From: an uncultured Robinsoniella sp.
GTDB taxonomy: Bacteria > Bacillota > Clostridia > Lachnospirales > Lachnospiraceae
DNA: 64,000 bases
Direction of reading: 5' to 3'
NCBI GenBank assembly: GCA_900540475.1
Contig: UQGG01000011.1
Location: forward strand, 62,001 to 126,000
In this document: positions 17,028 through 27,030 of the stretch, piece by piece
Layout of the letters: every line of letters starts with the position of its first letter
Numbering within the stretch: the first letter of the stretch is position 1
Made by a program: the position numbers and the translations under genes
Notes under the pieces: model-generated
Told to the model about the DNA's origin: nothing
What the model saw: the letters and a program-made list of their open reading frames with translations, nothing else
Database searches by the model: none

Positions 17028-20000
17028 ATGATTAAATTAATGGAAGAAAGCAGTATGAAGTCTCAGGATATCGCAGATGATCTTCGGGTTGGTATACTGA
17101 TATGCAGGAAAGATGAACATCTTTCTATAGAAGAAGTGAACTCTGGATTTCTGGTACTGTCCGGATATCGGATTCAGGAGATAGAAGACTGCTATCGGAA
17201 TCAGCTTGCAGATATCATTCATCCTCATGACAGGCAGAGAGTACTGCTGGATCTAATGGAATGGAACCGGAATCAAGAAAGAATGGTCTGTTGCTTCCGC
17301 CTGGTTTGTAAAGATGGAATCAATCTGTGGGTGCAATACTTTGGAAAGATCATATCCGGTGCAGCAGGTGAAGAAAAAATACTCTGCATCATTACAGAGC
17401 GAATCATAGATCAGGAGGAGGAGCGTGGATTTCTGCGCATTCGGGATGGCTTGAGCCCTTTTCTGAAAGATTTAGACAAAGCAGCAGATCAGTCAGGGGT
17501 GATGATTTTTGAATGGGACATCGTCACGGATATTCTGGCATACTCCGCAGACTTTCAAAACAGTGCGCATATCATCCGGGAAATCAGCAGCTATCTGGCT
17601 TCTGCAAGCCATATTCATCCGGAAGACCACCAGGTGCTGATCACGCTTCATGACAGTGTAAAGCAGGGGAAATTATACTCAACTTCAGAATTTCGTATCC
17701 GGAAAGAAGAGAGTGGGTACACCTGGTACCGGATTCATGTGATTACGCAATATGACAGTAAGGATATGCCGGCTAAAGCCGTTGGGATGATTTTTTGCAT
17801 CAATGATGAGATGGAAGTCATGGAGCAGCTTCGGGCAAGAGCGGAAAGAGATGTGCTGACAGGTCTCTATAATCGGGAGGAGACGGAAGGACGGATCAAA
17901 GGGCATTTACAGGGCAAACCATCCCAATGCTGTGCACTGTTAATGATTGATACAGATAATTTTAAACAGATCAATGACAGTCAGGGCCATATGCTTGGTG
18001 ACGTGGTTCTTTCAGAGCTGGCAGCTTCCATGAAAAACAGAATGCGGGAGAGCGATATTGTAGGAAGAGTTGGCGGAGATGAGTTTATTATCTTCATGAA
18101 AGACATTTCATCACGGGAAGCCGCCAGGAATAAGACAGAAGAGCTGCTGAAGGGTTTCAGCCATTTGTTCCAAAATGAGAAGATGGCGATTCAAATCACC
18201 TGCAGTATTGGTATTGCAGTATATCCGGAAGATGGAAATGAATTCAAAACGCTGTACCGCCATGCGGATCAGGCATTATATCAGGCAAAAACTCAGGGGA
18301 AGAATCAATTTGTGATGTATGACCATCAGCATTCCTTTCCGATTGAGGAAGCAGGCTATTCTAATCTTGTCACAGCCATTGATTCCGAAACGAAGACGGC
18401 GGAACTGTCAAATAATATTTTAACTGACATTTTCAGAATTCTGTACCGAACGGAGGATACCGATCAGGCAATTAATATGACCCTGGAAATTGTGGGAAGG
18501 CGTTTTGACGTGAGCAGGGCCTATATTTTTGAATCTGCAGAGGATGGAAAGTTTCATACAAATACCTATGAATGGTGCAATAAAGGGATTTCTCCACAAA
18601 TGCAGAACCTGCAAAATGTAGATTTCAATGAGGCTGGGGATTACAAAACCATGTTTGATGATAATTCGATCTTTTACTGCAGGGACACCCATTTGCTGCC
18701 GGCTACCCAGAGGGAGCTGCTGGAAAAGCAGGGAATCTATTCTACGCTGCAGTGTGCCTTTTGGAAAGAGAAAGAATTTGCAGGATTTGTAGGATTTGAT
18801 GAATGTACAGGTTTACGTCTGTGGACCAAGGAAGAAGCGGATGTACTGTCCCTGGTTTCTCAGATGCTGACGACTTTCCTGCAGAAAAAAAGAGTCATGG
18901 AGCGCAATGCGGAGATGGAATTGCAGATGCGTACCATTCTGGATTCACAGTCTTCCTGTATCTATATTGTAGAGAAGAACACTTTTAAGCTTTTATTTCT
19001 AAACTTAAAGGCACGGGAGCTGAATCAGGGGATACGTTGTGGGGAATGCTGTTACGAAGCTTTATTTAATCAGGAAAAGCCCTGCGGGTTCTGTCCGCTG
19101 ACCGATCACGGGATAGGGGAGGGTGACATGGAAGATTCTATCGGAAAATCCATCGAAAAGAAAAAGATTCACCACAAAATGCATGCCTCTTCCACAAAAT
19201 GGTTTGGTAAAGAAGCTTATTTGATCTCCTTTCGTACGGAGAAGAATAACAGATTACCCGATACCCGTCAGAATATGGAACATTATATTTCTGCTGAAAA
19301 AAGTCTTGTGGATTGTATCCAGTGTCTCACTTCTGCGGAATATCTGGAAGATGCCATTGAATATGTTCTGGATATTGTACAGGATTACTATCAGTCAGAC
19401 CGGGTTTATATAATAGAATTAGATGAAGAAAAAGAAATTGCTATTAATACCTATGAGATTTGTGCAGAAGGGGTAGAGCCTCAGAGGCAGATACTGCAGA
19501 ATGTTCCCCTTGAGGCAATCTCTTTTTGGATGGAACAGTTTGAAATCAGAGGCTATATCAATATAGAAGATGTGAATGAGCTGGGAGCTGAGCGCCAGAT
19601 GGAAGGAGAGATATTAAAAGAGCAGGAAATCAATAGTCTTATGGCAATTCCGCTCTATGTGAAAGGAGAAATTAAGGGCTTTTTAGGAATTGATGATCCT
19701 AAGATCCACAAGGAAAATTTCTACTATCTGAAAGAACTCACCTATTTTTTGGAAAATGAAATAGCAAAGAATTCGCTGAAAAAGAAACTGGTAAAAATGA
19801 GTTACCAGGATTCCATGACGGGGCTTGAGAACCGGAACAGCTATATGAACTTTTGCGACGAGTTTTCTGAAGGTCATCCGGCTCCCATCGGTGTTATTTT
19901 TATGGATATCAATGGCCTGAAAAAGCTGAATGACTCGAAAGGACACCTGTGCGGTAATATGTTAATCACGCATATTGGGGAGAAGATGAAGGAATTTTTT

Positions 20001-21020
20001 CCAAAGGAGCGATGTTTCCGTTTGAGCGGGGATGAATTCTTAATTGTTACCAAGACCATGGCTTATGATGAATTCAGAAAGCAATTAAATCATCTCACAG
20101 ATACCTTATCCGAGGACGGACAAAGTTCAATTGCAATTGGAACAACCTGGAGTGATGTAGATGCGGACCTGATCGATCTGGTAAATAAAGCAGACCGTCT
20201 GATGTATATTAATAAACAGGATTATTACAAGGAAACAAAGGATATTGCAGATACAAAAATACCGCTGCTCAGGGGGCTGCTGGAATCTATCTTGAATCAT
20301 GAATATCTGATCTATCTGCAGCCAAAGTACCATGTACAGACAGGGATTATAGACAGCGCGGAAGTTCTGGTGCGTTACCGGGAAAAGGACGGCAGCATCT
20401 CTTCTCCTGTAAAATTCATACCAATGCTGGAAAGTGAAGGTTTAATTTCAAATATAGATTTCTTTGTAATGGAAGAGGTATGCAGACTGCTGACCAAATG
20501 GAACGATACGCAGCTGGCTAATATGAAATTAGCCCTCAACTTCTCAAGAATTACGTTGTTTGAGGATCACTTTTTAACCCAGTTCCAGGAGATCTTCAAC
20601 CGCTATAAGCTGAAGCCGCAACAGCTGGAAGTGGAAGTGACAGAGACGCAGGAAACCTTGAATAAAAAGCAGATGGCACAGTTATTAGATGCCCTCAGCA
20701 GCCATGGATTCCGTATAGCTTTAGATGATTTTGGGGTTGAGTATTCTTCCTATGAATTTCTGCTGATGGCAGACTTTAACCTTCTGAAAATTGACAAAGG
20801 TATTGTTCAGAAATACGGAAATAACGAAAAGAGCGAAATATTAATGAGACATATTGTTAAAATGGGGCATGAACTTGGAATCAGCTGCTGTGCAGAAGGA
20901 GTCGAAACGGAAGAACAGTTTCAATTTATGAAAGATATTGGATGTGATTACATACAGGGGTATCTGATAGGAAGACCGGTATCTGTTGAACAGTTTGAAA
21001 TGCGATATATGGGAAGATAA
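17028..21020 (+). CDS. PAS-PAS-GGDEF-GAF-PAS-GAF-GGDEF-EAL c-di-GMP signalling protein
   Basis: 1330 residues, soluble, ATG behind GGAGG. Two PAS domains (about 10-125, 140-255); a canonical GGDEF (about 268-425) with the full GGDEF motif near 348 and an RESD inhibitory site just upstream; a GAF (about 440-620); a PAS with a Cys cluster (CGECCYEAL then PCGFCPL, about 690-720); a second GAF (about 760-915); a second GGDEF with SGDEF near 998; and an EAL domain (about 1085-1325) with EVL in place of EAL but retaining the metal Glu, LNFSR, EVTET, DDFGVEYSS, LKIDKG, AEGVE and IQGYLIGRP. It may both make and degrade c-di-GMP, controlled by several ligands. Monocistronic, with its own promoter resembling that of the upstream operon. 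Confidence 0.9.
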   Translation: MIKLMEESSMKSQDIADDLRVGILICRKDEHLSIEEVNSGFLVLSGYRIQEIEDCYRNQLADIIHPHDRQRVLLDLMEWNRNQERMVCCFRLVCKDGINLWVQYFGKIISGAAGEEKILCIITERIIDQEEERGFLRIRDGLSPFLKDLDKAADQSGVMIFEWDIVTDILAYSADFQNSAHIIREISSYLASASHIHPEDHQVLITLHDSVKQGKLYSTSEFRIRKEESGYTWYRIHVITQYDSKDMPAKAVGMIFCINDEMEVMEQLRARAERDVLTGLYNREETEGRIKGHLQGKPSQCCALLMIDTDNFKQINDSQGHMLGDVVLSELAASMKNRMRESDIVGRVGGDEFIIFMKDISSREAARNKTEELLKGFSHLFQNEKMAIQITCSIGIAVYPEDGNEFKTLYRHADQALYQAKTQGKNQFVMYDHQHSFPIEEAGYSNLVTAIDSETKTAELSNNILTDIFRILYRTEDTDQAINMTLEIVGRRFDVSRAYIFESAEDGKFHTNTYEWCNKGISPQMQNLQNVDFNEAGDYKTMFDDNSIFYCRDTHLLPATQRELLEKQGIYSTLQCAFWKEKEFAGFVGFDECTGLRLWTKEEADVLSLVSQMLTTFLQKKRVMERNAEMELQMRTILDSQSSCIYIVEKNTFKLLFLNLKARELNQGIRCGECCYEALFNQEKPCGFCPLTDHGIGEGDMEDSIGKSIEKKKIHHKMHASSTKWFGKEAYLISFRTEKNNRLPDTRQNMEHYISAEKSLVDCIQCLTSAEYLEDAIEYVLDIVQDYYQSDRVYIIELDEEKEIAINTYEICAEGVEPQRQILQNVPLEAISFWMEQFEIRGYINIEDVNELGAERQMEGEILKEQEINSLMAIPLYVKGEIKGFLGIDDPKIHKENFYYLKELTYFLENEIAKNSLKKKLVKMSYQDSMTGLENRNSYMNFCDEFSEGHPAPIGVIFMDINGLKKLNDSKGHLCGNMLITHIGEKMKEFFPKERCFRLSGDEFLIVTKTMAYDEFRKQLNHLTDTLSEDGQSSIAIGTTWSDVDADLIDLVNKADRLMYINKQDYYKETKDIADTKIPLLRGLLESILNHEYLIYLQPKYHVQTGIIDSAEVLVRYREKDGSISSPVKFIPMLESEGLISNIDFFVMEEVCRLLTKWNDTQLANMKLALNFSRITLFEDHFLTQFQEIFNRYKLKPQQLEVEVTETQETLNKKQMAQLLDALSSHGFRIALDDFGVEYSSYEFLLMADFNLLKIDKGIVQKYGNNEKSEILMRHIVKMGHELGISCCAEGVETEEQFQFMKDIGCDYIQGYLIGRPVSVEQFEMRYMGR

Positions 21021-21083
21021 AAAGGGTGCGGCCATGCTGGATTATTATGAATACCAGCTGGCAGCATCCTTGCTTTGTGCCGT

Positions 21084-21115
21084 GCACCCGTTTGATCTAG
21101 AAATCTGGGTGCTTT
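21084..21115. terminator. Possible bidirectional hairpin between convergent genes
   Basis: GCACCC (21084-21089) can pair with GGGTGC (21107-21112) around a 17-nt loop, followed on the plus strand by TTTATT. It lies between the convergent ends of the c-di-GMP gene and the AraC-type regulator. The stem is short and the loop long, so this is tentative. Confidence 0.35.
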
Positions 21116-22652
21116 ATTCAATACAGGTAGACGTGTCAGAATGGTTTTCGCCATTTTTCAAATGCTCTGTATTGTAAAATTTGGCGCTGCATCCCGCTAT
21201 TTTATTAAAATATGCAGAAAAGTATTTGTAATTTTTATATCCGACTAATTCAGCAATTTCATAATACTTATAATCAGTTCTCTCGATGAGTTCTTTCGCT
21301 TTTTCAATTCGAAGAAGATGCAGATATTCTATAAAGGAATGCTCTGTTTCCCGCTTGAAAATGCGGCAGAGATAGCCTGGTGACAAATACACAGCATTTG
21401 CAACATCTTCCAGGTGCAGGTCTTCCGTAAAGTGTTCTTTCATATAAGAGATGGCATCAGAAACTACTTTCGTGCAATTCTTAGTAGGTTCCGGAAAAGC
21501 AAGTGTCCGAAGCTGCTCTAAGATCTCCTGAGGTGTTTCCAGTGCCCATATAAAGTCTTTCATTTTATCAAATTCCAGATCCGTATTCTGAATGGAGTCA
21601 ATGACTACAAGTATATGCATTACGGATTCCAGGAAGACGCTTCGAAGTACTAAATTTTTCTCCATGTATTGAAAGTATGAGGATAATGCTGCAATAAACT
21701 GATGCTGGTCACGATTCATGATACTTTTAATGATCTGCGATTCATGATGATATGGTATATTCGGGTCATTGACGGCAATTTCCCGGGTAGGTTCGATCAT
21801 CTGGTATGGGGACTTGCTCCAAAAGCAATTTTCAAGTGTCTGATTCAATATTTCATATGCCATTGGCAAAAAAGTAAAAGAAGTAATTGAATTCATAATG
21901 GTGATGAAATTACCAAATAAAATCGGTTGAATACTGGGTAGTATTTGTTCGAATATCTGAGGAGTAAGTTCCTTTTTTGAAGTGTTTAATATAAGGATTA
22001 CATTTTTTTGCTCATCAAAAAAGCAGATGGGAGTAAAATCTACAAAATAAAAAAGTAACTGTCCAAGGATATAGTTCTCATCGTCAAAATTAACTTTAAA
22101 CATGCCCACGCTGAGCGGAAGGGTGTTTACATCACCGCCTAAATCCGTATATTTCCTGCAGAAATGATCGTAGGAGATCTGTTTGTGGAGAAAACGAAGC
22201 AACAGGCTGGATTTTAACAGCGGCTGGTTTTCCGTATAGATTTGCTGTATATGGTTCAGTTTTTTAGTCTGGTCATTATATGCTGCGGTTTCATCCCGGA
22301 TGCGGATTACTGTTTCCAGTATTTTTTCACTGCATGCGCTTTTAATCAGAAAAGCACTTACTTTAAAATTAATCGCATTGATCAGATTTTCTTCATTGCC
22401 AAAAGCGGTCAATATAATAATCTTCGTGTTAGGCAGAACAAGATGCAGCTTTTCTGCAAGCTCCAGCCCGTTCATTACGGGCATTTGGATATCCGCTAAA
22501 ACGATGTCCGGGCGGTGCTGCAGGGAAGCTTCAAATGCCTCCTGTCCGTTTGAGGCCTCGATTACAGAAAAGCCGTTTTCTTCCCAGGGAATCGTATAGA
22601 TCATCCCTTTACGGATAAAGTCTTCATCATCAACAATCAGTATCTTTGTCAT
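21114..22652 (-). CDS. YesN-type response regulator (REC plus AraC HTH)
   Basis: 512 residues. REC domain (1-120) with acidic D8/D9, phosphoacceptor D54 (VLADIQMP), T82 and K104; a long middle region (about 130-400) of the kind found in YesN regulators; and a C-terminal AraC/XylS double helix-turn-helix (about 405-505: DLHLEDVANAVYLSPGYLCRIFK and YYEIAELVGYKNYKYFSAYF). Its start overlaps the upstream kinase gene by 23 nt, so the two form a coupled two-component operon. The neighbouring divergent sugar ABC transporter and beta-mannosidase genes are the expected targets. Confidence 0.93.
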   Translation of the reverse strand: MTKILIVDDEDFIRKGMIYTIPWEENGFSVIEASNGQEAFEASLQHRPDIVLADIQMPVMNGLELAEKLHLVLPNTKIIILTAFGNEENLINAINFKVSAFLIKSACSEKILETVIRIRDETAAYNDQTKKLNHIQQIYTENQPLLKSSLLLRFLHKQISYDHFCRKYTDLGGDVNTLPLSVGMFKVNFDDENYILGQLLFYFVDFTPICFFDEQKNVILILNTSKKELTPQIFEQILPSIQPILFGNFITIMNSITSFTFLPMAYEILNQTLENCFWSKSPYQMIEPTREIAVNDPNIPYHHESQIIKSIMNRDQHQFIAALSSYFQYMEKNLVLRSVFLESVMHILVVIDSIQNTDLEFDKMKDFIWALETPQEILEQLRTLAFPEPTKNCTKVVSDAISYMKEHFTEDLHLEDVANAVYLSPGYLCRIFKRETEHSFIEYLHLLRIEKAKELIERTDYKYYEIAELVGYKNYKYFSAYFNKIAGCSAKFYNTEHLKNGENHSDTSTCIE

Positions 22653-24372
22653 TAATTTCCTCTCCTTCTATTGGCTGATTAATCCGAAAGACGCTAAAAT
22701 CACCATCTAAATAATAAGTCAGTTTATATGGAGCACCATACTTAAGATCCAGCCGTTCCATGATATTCTTTAGAGCAAATCCTTTTAAACCAGGCTTTTT
22801 TGAGTTCAGAAGACTGCTGATCTCCTCCGGGTTAATGGGTGCTCCGTTATTGGAAACTTCATAGATCAGATCGCTGCCCGACCGGTATATATGTATATGA
22901 ATGATGCCGTTTGAATAATTGGACAGACCATGATGAAGAGCATTCTCAACAAGAGGCTGCAGGAGAAAACTCAAAACCTGGAACCCCTTCAAATCATCCT
23001 TGCATGTTATATCAAAAAGTATTTTGCCATTGTGCCGGATTTCCTGGATCACGATGTAACAGGTAAGGTGTTTCAGTTCATCAATAAGGGTAACTTTATC
23101 TTTTGTTTTGGCTGAAAGCGTCATCTGCATCATCTGTGATAAATTAGAAACCATTAAGCTTACCTTTTCTGTTTCCCCAAGCTTTGCCATCCAATATATG
23201 GTATCCAGCGTGTTGTAAAGAAAATGGGGATTTATCTGTGTTTCCAATACATCCAGCTGAGACTGCTTTAATTTTAATTCACCCAGATAGACTTTATTAT
23301 AGAGAACTTCCAGCTGTCCTGCCATTTGATTAAAACGGTCTGTCAGCATAGAGATTTCCTGGCAGCCCTGAATATCAGCCCTGCTGGAGAAATTCTCCGT
23401 AGTAAGATTCGTCATTTTTTCCCCAAGGGTTTCCAGGGGAATGGTTATCTTTTTCGAAAAGTAAAATGACAGCATAAATGATAAAAACATCACGGCGGTA
23501 GAAGCCATAAGCATACTGGGCCAGAATGCCTGCTTGACTTCCGAGGTGATATGGGGAGCTGCAATGCTGTATAGGATCAGCCCGTTGGATAGCAGATGCT
23601 GGGAAATGATACAATTCTGCTCAATGGTACTCTTTTTATTTGTCTCTATTTTTTGTTTCAAATCGTCATATGTCAGAGCGAACTTTTTATAGTGTGTATC
23701 TAAATGATCCGTATTAACTTCTATAAGGATGCCGTTGCCGGGGGTAATTAAAAAATAGGATGTTTCTTCATTTTGCAGATGATTGCTCATCTTGGAAGTT
23801 ATGTAAGATAAACTCAGCCGAAGCTTTATATATCCTGCATATTCTGAAAAATCTGTGGGATTGCGAAAATGCCGAAGTAAAAAAATAGATTGTGTATCCG
23901 GCGGGTAATCCCAGTAAGGAAGTAAATCGTGTTTTCGTACATTTTCATAATCCGCAGGTGTGTATTTGACGGTATTGTCTGTAATGATACTGTCTCCATC
24001 TTCCCGGTAAAGTCCAATACTCAAAATTCCTTCCCGGTATCCGTAAGGTATTAAATTCCGGATATTGGAGCTTTTTTGTTTCAACTTAAGAAAATCGGGA
24101 CTTGATCCCGGAGTTGTTAAATAAGTGCGCATAGAATCTTCCGTTAAAGGAAAAAGAGTCAGGTCGGTTGCATTTGTAAAAATGGTGTCAAGGCTGTTTG
24201 CCATTTCAGTCACATTACTGTTATAAATGGTTTTGAGATCATTTTGTGCATGGGAAGTAAAAATGACATCTGCAATAATTACTAATAGCAAAAAAGGAAT
24301 CAGCATCAAAGACACAAATAGCACAAGTATCTGTCTGCGCATGGTAATGGGTTTTTTTAATGGCAGTTTCAT
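22630..24372 (-). CDS. YesM-type sensor histidine kinase
   Basis: 580 residues, with an AGGAGG ribosome site before the ATG. Membrane segment about 15-38, extracellular Cache-like sensor (about 40-280), second membrane segment about 283-307, HAMP (about 309-362), then a His_kinase domain with the phosphoacceptor H383 in QINPHFLYNTLD and an ATPase with LLQPLVENALHHGL. Partner of the response regulator at 21114, with which it overlaps. Such kinases usually sense an extracellular sugar, or a sugar-loaded binding protein, and activate the adjacent transporter operon. Confidence 0.93.
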   Translation of the reverse strand: MKLPLKKPITMRRQILVLFVSLMLIPFLLLVIIADVIFTSHAQNDLKTIYNSNVTEMANSLDTIFTNATDLTLFPLTEDSMRTYLTTPGSSPDFLKLKQKSSNIRNLIPYGYREGILSIGLYREDGDSIITDNTVKYTPADYENVRKHDLLPYWDYPPDTQSIFLLRHFRNPTDFSEYAGYIKLRLSLSYITSKMSNHLQNEETSYFLITPGNGILIEVNTDHLDTHYKKFALTYDDLKQKIETNKKSTIEQNCIISQHLLSNGLILYSIAAPHITSEVKQAFWPSMLMASTAVMFLSFMLSFYFSKKITIPLETLGEKMTNLTTENFSSRADIQGCQEISMLTDRFNQMAGQLEVLYNKVYLGELKLKQSQLDVLETQINPHFLYNTLDTIYWMAKLGETEKVSLMVSNLSQMMQMTLSAKTKDKVTLIDELKHLTCYIVIQEIRHNGKILFDITCKDDLKGFQVLSFLLQPLVENALHHGLSNYSNGIIHIHIYRSGSDLIYEVSNNGAPINPEEISSLLNSKKPGLKGFALKNIMERLDLKYGAPYKLTYYLDGDFSVFRINQPIEGEEINDKDTDC

Positions 24373-24471
24373 CTGGGTATCCTCCTATGTACCTGAAATT
24401 GGCGGCATATTCTGTAAACCGGAACAAACAGCCAGGTACCAGCATCTTTTGTAAGTTCTGAACACTATCTA

Positions 24472-24499
24472 ATTATAAATTATACCATTAATAAAACAA
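24472..24499 (-). promoter_or_regulatory. Promoter of the YesM/YesN operon
   Basis: On the minus strand, TTGTTT (24499-24494), 16-bp spacer, TATAAT (24477-24472). A second TATAAT lies 7 nt upstream (24484-24479). About 100 nt before the kinase start codon. Confidence 0.5.
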
Positions 24500-24694
24500 A
24501 AGTAACTATCATTTTTATGCATATTTATGAAGGACAGCAAAAATTGAGGATGATTGACAATATTTTGGGATATCCATCACCAGCAGAATCAAAATCCCGT
24601 TAATGATTGCAAATTGTAAGGATATTCTGAATTAAAATACAGGTTTTAGAAAAAAGAGGTTCGTTGTAGAATAATATTGTAATCAGTCAGACAT

Positions 24695-24708
24695 CCACTG
24701 GTCAGTGG
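24695..24708. promoter_or_regulatory. 14-bp dyad CCACTG-GT-CAGTGG, candidate operator or leader hairpin
   Basis: Perfect 6-bp inverted repeat with a 2-bp centre, 60 nt upstream of the substrate-binding protein gene. It could be a regulator site, or a small hairpin if transcription starts upstream. Function is not shown by the sequence. Confidence 0.35.
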
Positions 24709-24768
24709 CAGACAGGTACGGGTGTTGGAATGCATGGAAACTTATGATCGTTCAAAGGAGGAAGTAAG

Positions 24769-26085
24769 ATGAAAAAGAGGTTAGCAGCAATTATTTTAGC
24801 AGCATCCATGACAATTAGTTTATGTGCTTGCGGGGACAAGGGCAGTGAAGATGCAGGGAGCAGCAATGAGATTGAACTTACGGTAATGCATAATTTTACG
24901 GAGGAAGACAGGGCTACGAATAATCAGGGAGATGCCCATTTGACCATGGGAGAAGCCTGGGAGAAGGAGCATCCGGACATTAAAGTAGTCAGTCAGGCAA
25001 TGTCTCATGATGATTTCTCCACCAAGATTCAGGCACAGGCAGCTGTAAATGAACTGCCGGATATTTTTATGGTGAAAGGATCCTGGATGGATAATTTCAT
25101 TGATAATGACTTATTAGCACCGGTAAATGAGTATCTGGATCAGTATGAACACAAGGATGATTATAAGCCGGGAGTTTTTGATGCGGCAACCAGAGCCGGG
25201 AAGATTTATGGAATGACAGGACAGTTAGCGCTGTCAACTGTAGTTTTTTATAACGAGGAACTGTGGAAATCAATCGGGTATGATACATTTCCGGACAATT
25301 GGGAGGATATCTATCAGGCTTCTGAGAAATTTTTAGAAAAAGGAATCCCTTTGTTTGGTTTGGGCAATCAGGACAAGTGGCCGGCAGAATCCTATATCTT
25401 TTCAGGAATCGGAGATTTGCACACGGGTCCGGAATGGACGGAAAGTATCATTAAGAATGATGGGAAAGCTAAATTTACAGACCAGTCATTTGTAGATGCG
25501 TTAGATCATTTCCAGAAGATGGCAAATGAAAAACTTTTTAATGAAGATTTTAATACGATTAACGATGCCCAGGGATTTGAGCTGTATGGTCAAAAGAAGG
25601 TAGCTGCTATCATCGATGCATCGTGGGGGCTTGGGAATATTGCGGCATTTGACGAAGAAGTATTGAAAAATACCAAGGTTGCCATGCTGCCTAATCTGGA
25701 TGGTTCCGAACAGAAAAATATAACTGGAGGCTGTGGATGGTTTTGGTGTGTCAATAAAAAGCTGACGGGTGATAAGCTGAAGGCAGCCATGGATTATATT
25801 ATCTATTTAAATGGTTATGAGATGGCAGAATATGCTATGAAAGAATATGGACTGGTAACGCCGATGAATGTGGATGATTCAGGACTTGCTGGACAATCAC
25901 AGCTGGTTAAGGATTTTATTGCACTGACGAAAGATAAAAATATTGTTCCCATTTATGATCTCCAAATGAATGCAGCTGTTATTGAAACCATGAACTCAGG
26001 ATTACAGGAATTGTTAAATGGAACAAAGAAACCCCAGGATCTTGCACAGGAAATTCAGGCGGAACAGGATAATATAAAAAAATAA
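24769..26085 (+). CDS. Sugar ABC transporter substrate-binding lipoprotein (family 1)
   Basis: 438 residues with a lipoprotein signal peptide ending in LCAC (acylated Cys21); AAAGGAGG precedes the ATG. The mature part has the MalE/family-1 fold pattern: ELTVMHNFTEED at the start, GEAWEKEHPDIKV, LPDIFMVKGSWMDNF, GKIYGMTGQ and YNEELWKSIGYDTFPDNW. It captures an oligosaccharide outside the membrane and delivers it to the two permeases that follow. The downstream GH2 beta-mannosidase suggests mannose-containing oligosaccharides. No ATPase gene is present, as is usual for such systems, which share a common MsmX-type ATPase. Confidence 0.93.
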   Translation: MKKRLAAIILAASMTISLCACGDKGSEDAGSSNEIELTVMHNFTEEDRATNNQGDAHLTMGEAWEKEHPDIKVVSQAMSHDDFSTKIQAQAAVNELPDIFMVKGSWMDNFIDNDLLAPVNEYLDQYEHKDDYKPGVFDAATRAGKIYGMTGQLALSTVVFYNEELWKSIGYDTFPDNWEDIYQASEKFLEKGIPLFGLGNQDKWPAESYIFSGIGDLHTGPEWTESIIKNDGKAKFTDQSFVDALDHFQKMANEKLFNEDFNTINDAQGFELYGQKKVAAIIDASWGLGNIAAFDEEVLKNTKVAMLPNLDGSEQKNITGGCGWFWCVNKKLTGDKLKAAMDYIIYLNGYEMAEYAMKEYGLVTPMNVDDSGLAGQSQLVKDFIALTKDKNIVPIYDLQMNAAVIETMNSGLQELLNGTKKPQDLAQEIQAEQDNIKK

Positions 26086-26127
26086 GGATAGTGAAGCAGG
26101 TATGAACTGCAATGCGGGAGGTGAAAA

Positions 26128-27030
26128 ATGAGTAATGGTTTGAAGTTAGAAAAGCACAAAATTTATTTATATTTACTGCCTGGTGTTCTGTGGTATGCAA
26201 TTATTTTGTTTGTTCCGATTATACTGGCTTTATATTATGGATTTTTTGATTGGAACGGAGGGGTTCATAAATCCTTTATCGGAATTAAAAACTTTGTGGA
26301 TGTGATTCAGGATAAAATCTTTATAAAATCACTGATGAATAATATTTATCTGGTGGTCGTATGTTTAATATTCCAGATTGGACTGGCATTTATATTTGCA
26401 ACATTTTTGGGAAGCAGGCATGTTAAATTTAAGGGATTTCACAGGACGATGTGCTATTTTCCATCCGTTCTGTCTGCAGTAATTGTAGGGTTTATCTGGA
26501 ATCTGATTTATAACTACGAGTATGGTCTGTTAAATGCCGTCCTTAAGGCGGTGGGGTTGGAGAGTAAAACCCAGCCCTGGCTGAATAATCCCCAAATCAT
26601 CATGCTATTGGTAGCAATTCCAATTATATGGCAGTTTATTGGTTATTACATGGTCATAATACTATCCGGAATGTCATCCATCGATCCCCAGGTGTTGGAA
26701 ATGGCGGAAATAGACGGTGCAGTCGGATGGAGAAAAGCGGTATATATCACCATGCCTCTGATTAAGAATACGCTGATTGTCTGCATCACCCTCTGCATCG
26801 CAGGTAATATGAAAGCATTCGATATTATTTATGCATTGACTTCAGGCGGACCGGGATATTCAAGCAGCGTTATGGCGATGTATGCATATAAAACATCATT
26901 TACCTCATACAAAATGGGGTATGGCAGTGCGATGTCCATCATTATCCTGATTGTAAGCCTGATCTTCATTTTGGGGACACAGACCCCGCTTAATAAACTG
27001 ATTGGAGGAAAAAATGAAGACGAAAAATAG
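26128..27030 (+). CDS. Sugar ABC transporter permease, MalF/UgpA type
   Basis: 300 residues, about six membrane helices, start ATG 26128 behind GGGAGGTG. The cytoplasmic EAA loop is EMAEIDGAVGWRKAVYITMPLI, where the ATPase docks. Typical length for the family. Its last 17 nt overlap the next permease gene, so the pair is translationally coupled and forms the heterodimeric channel for the upstream binding protein. Confidence 0.93.
   Translation: MSNGLKLEKHKIYLYLLPGVLWYAIILFVPIILALYYGFFDWNGGVHKSFIGIKNFVDVIQDKIFIKSLMNNIYLVVVCLIFQIGLAFIFATFLGSRHVKFKGFHRTMCYFPSVLSAVIVGFIWNLIYNYEYGLLNAVLKAVGLESKTQPWLNNPQIIMLLVAIPIIWQFIGYYMVIILSGMSSIDPQVLEMAEIDGAVGWRKAVYITMPLIKNTLIVCITLCIAGNMKAFDIIYALTSGGPGYSSSVMAMYAYKTSFTSYKMGYGSAMSIIILIVSLIFILGTQTPLNKLIGGKNEDEK

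Larger units (their letters stand above)
24373..24768. other. 396-nt divergent intergenic region (kinase / sugar transporter)
   Basis: Holds the minus-strand promoter at 24472-24499 and, nearer the plus-strand gene, the dyad at 24695-24708. A TTGACA at 24554-24559 has no convincing -10 partner, and TAGAAT at 24667-24672 has only a weak -35. The plus-strand promoter is therefore not defined, as expected if it needs an activator. No additional gene is seen. Confidence 0.5.

Noticed and set aside
20986..21177. Plus-strand 63-codon ORF at the end of the 1330-residue gene.
   Set aside because: It starts inside that gene, runs into the convergent regulator gene and has no supporting features.
22630..22652. 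Possible frameshift between histidine kinase and response regulator.
   Set aside because: Both proteins have complete ends; the 23-nt overlap is ordinary translational coupling.
24554..24559. TTGACA as -35 for the sugar transporter operon.
   Set aside because: No -10 hexamer is found 16-19 bp downstream.
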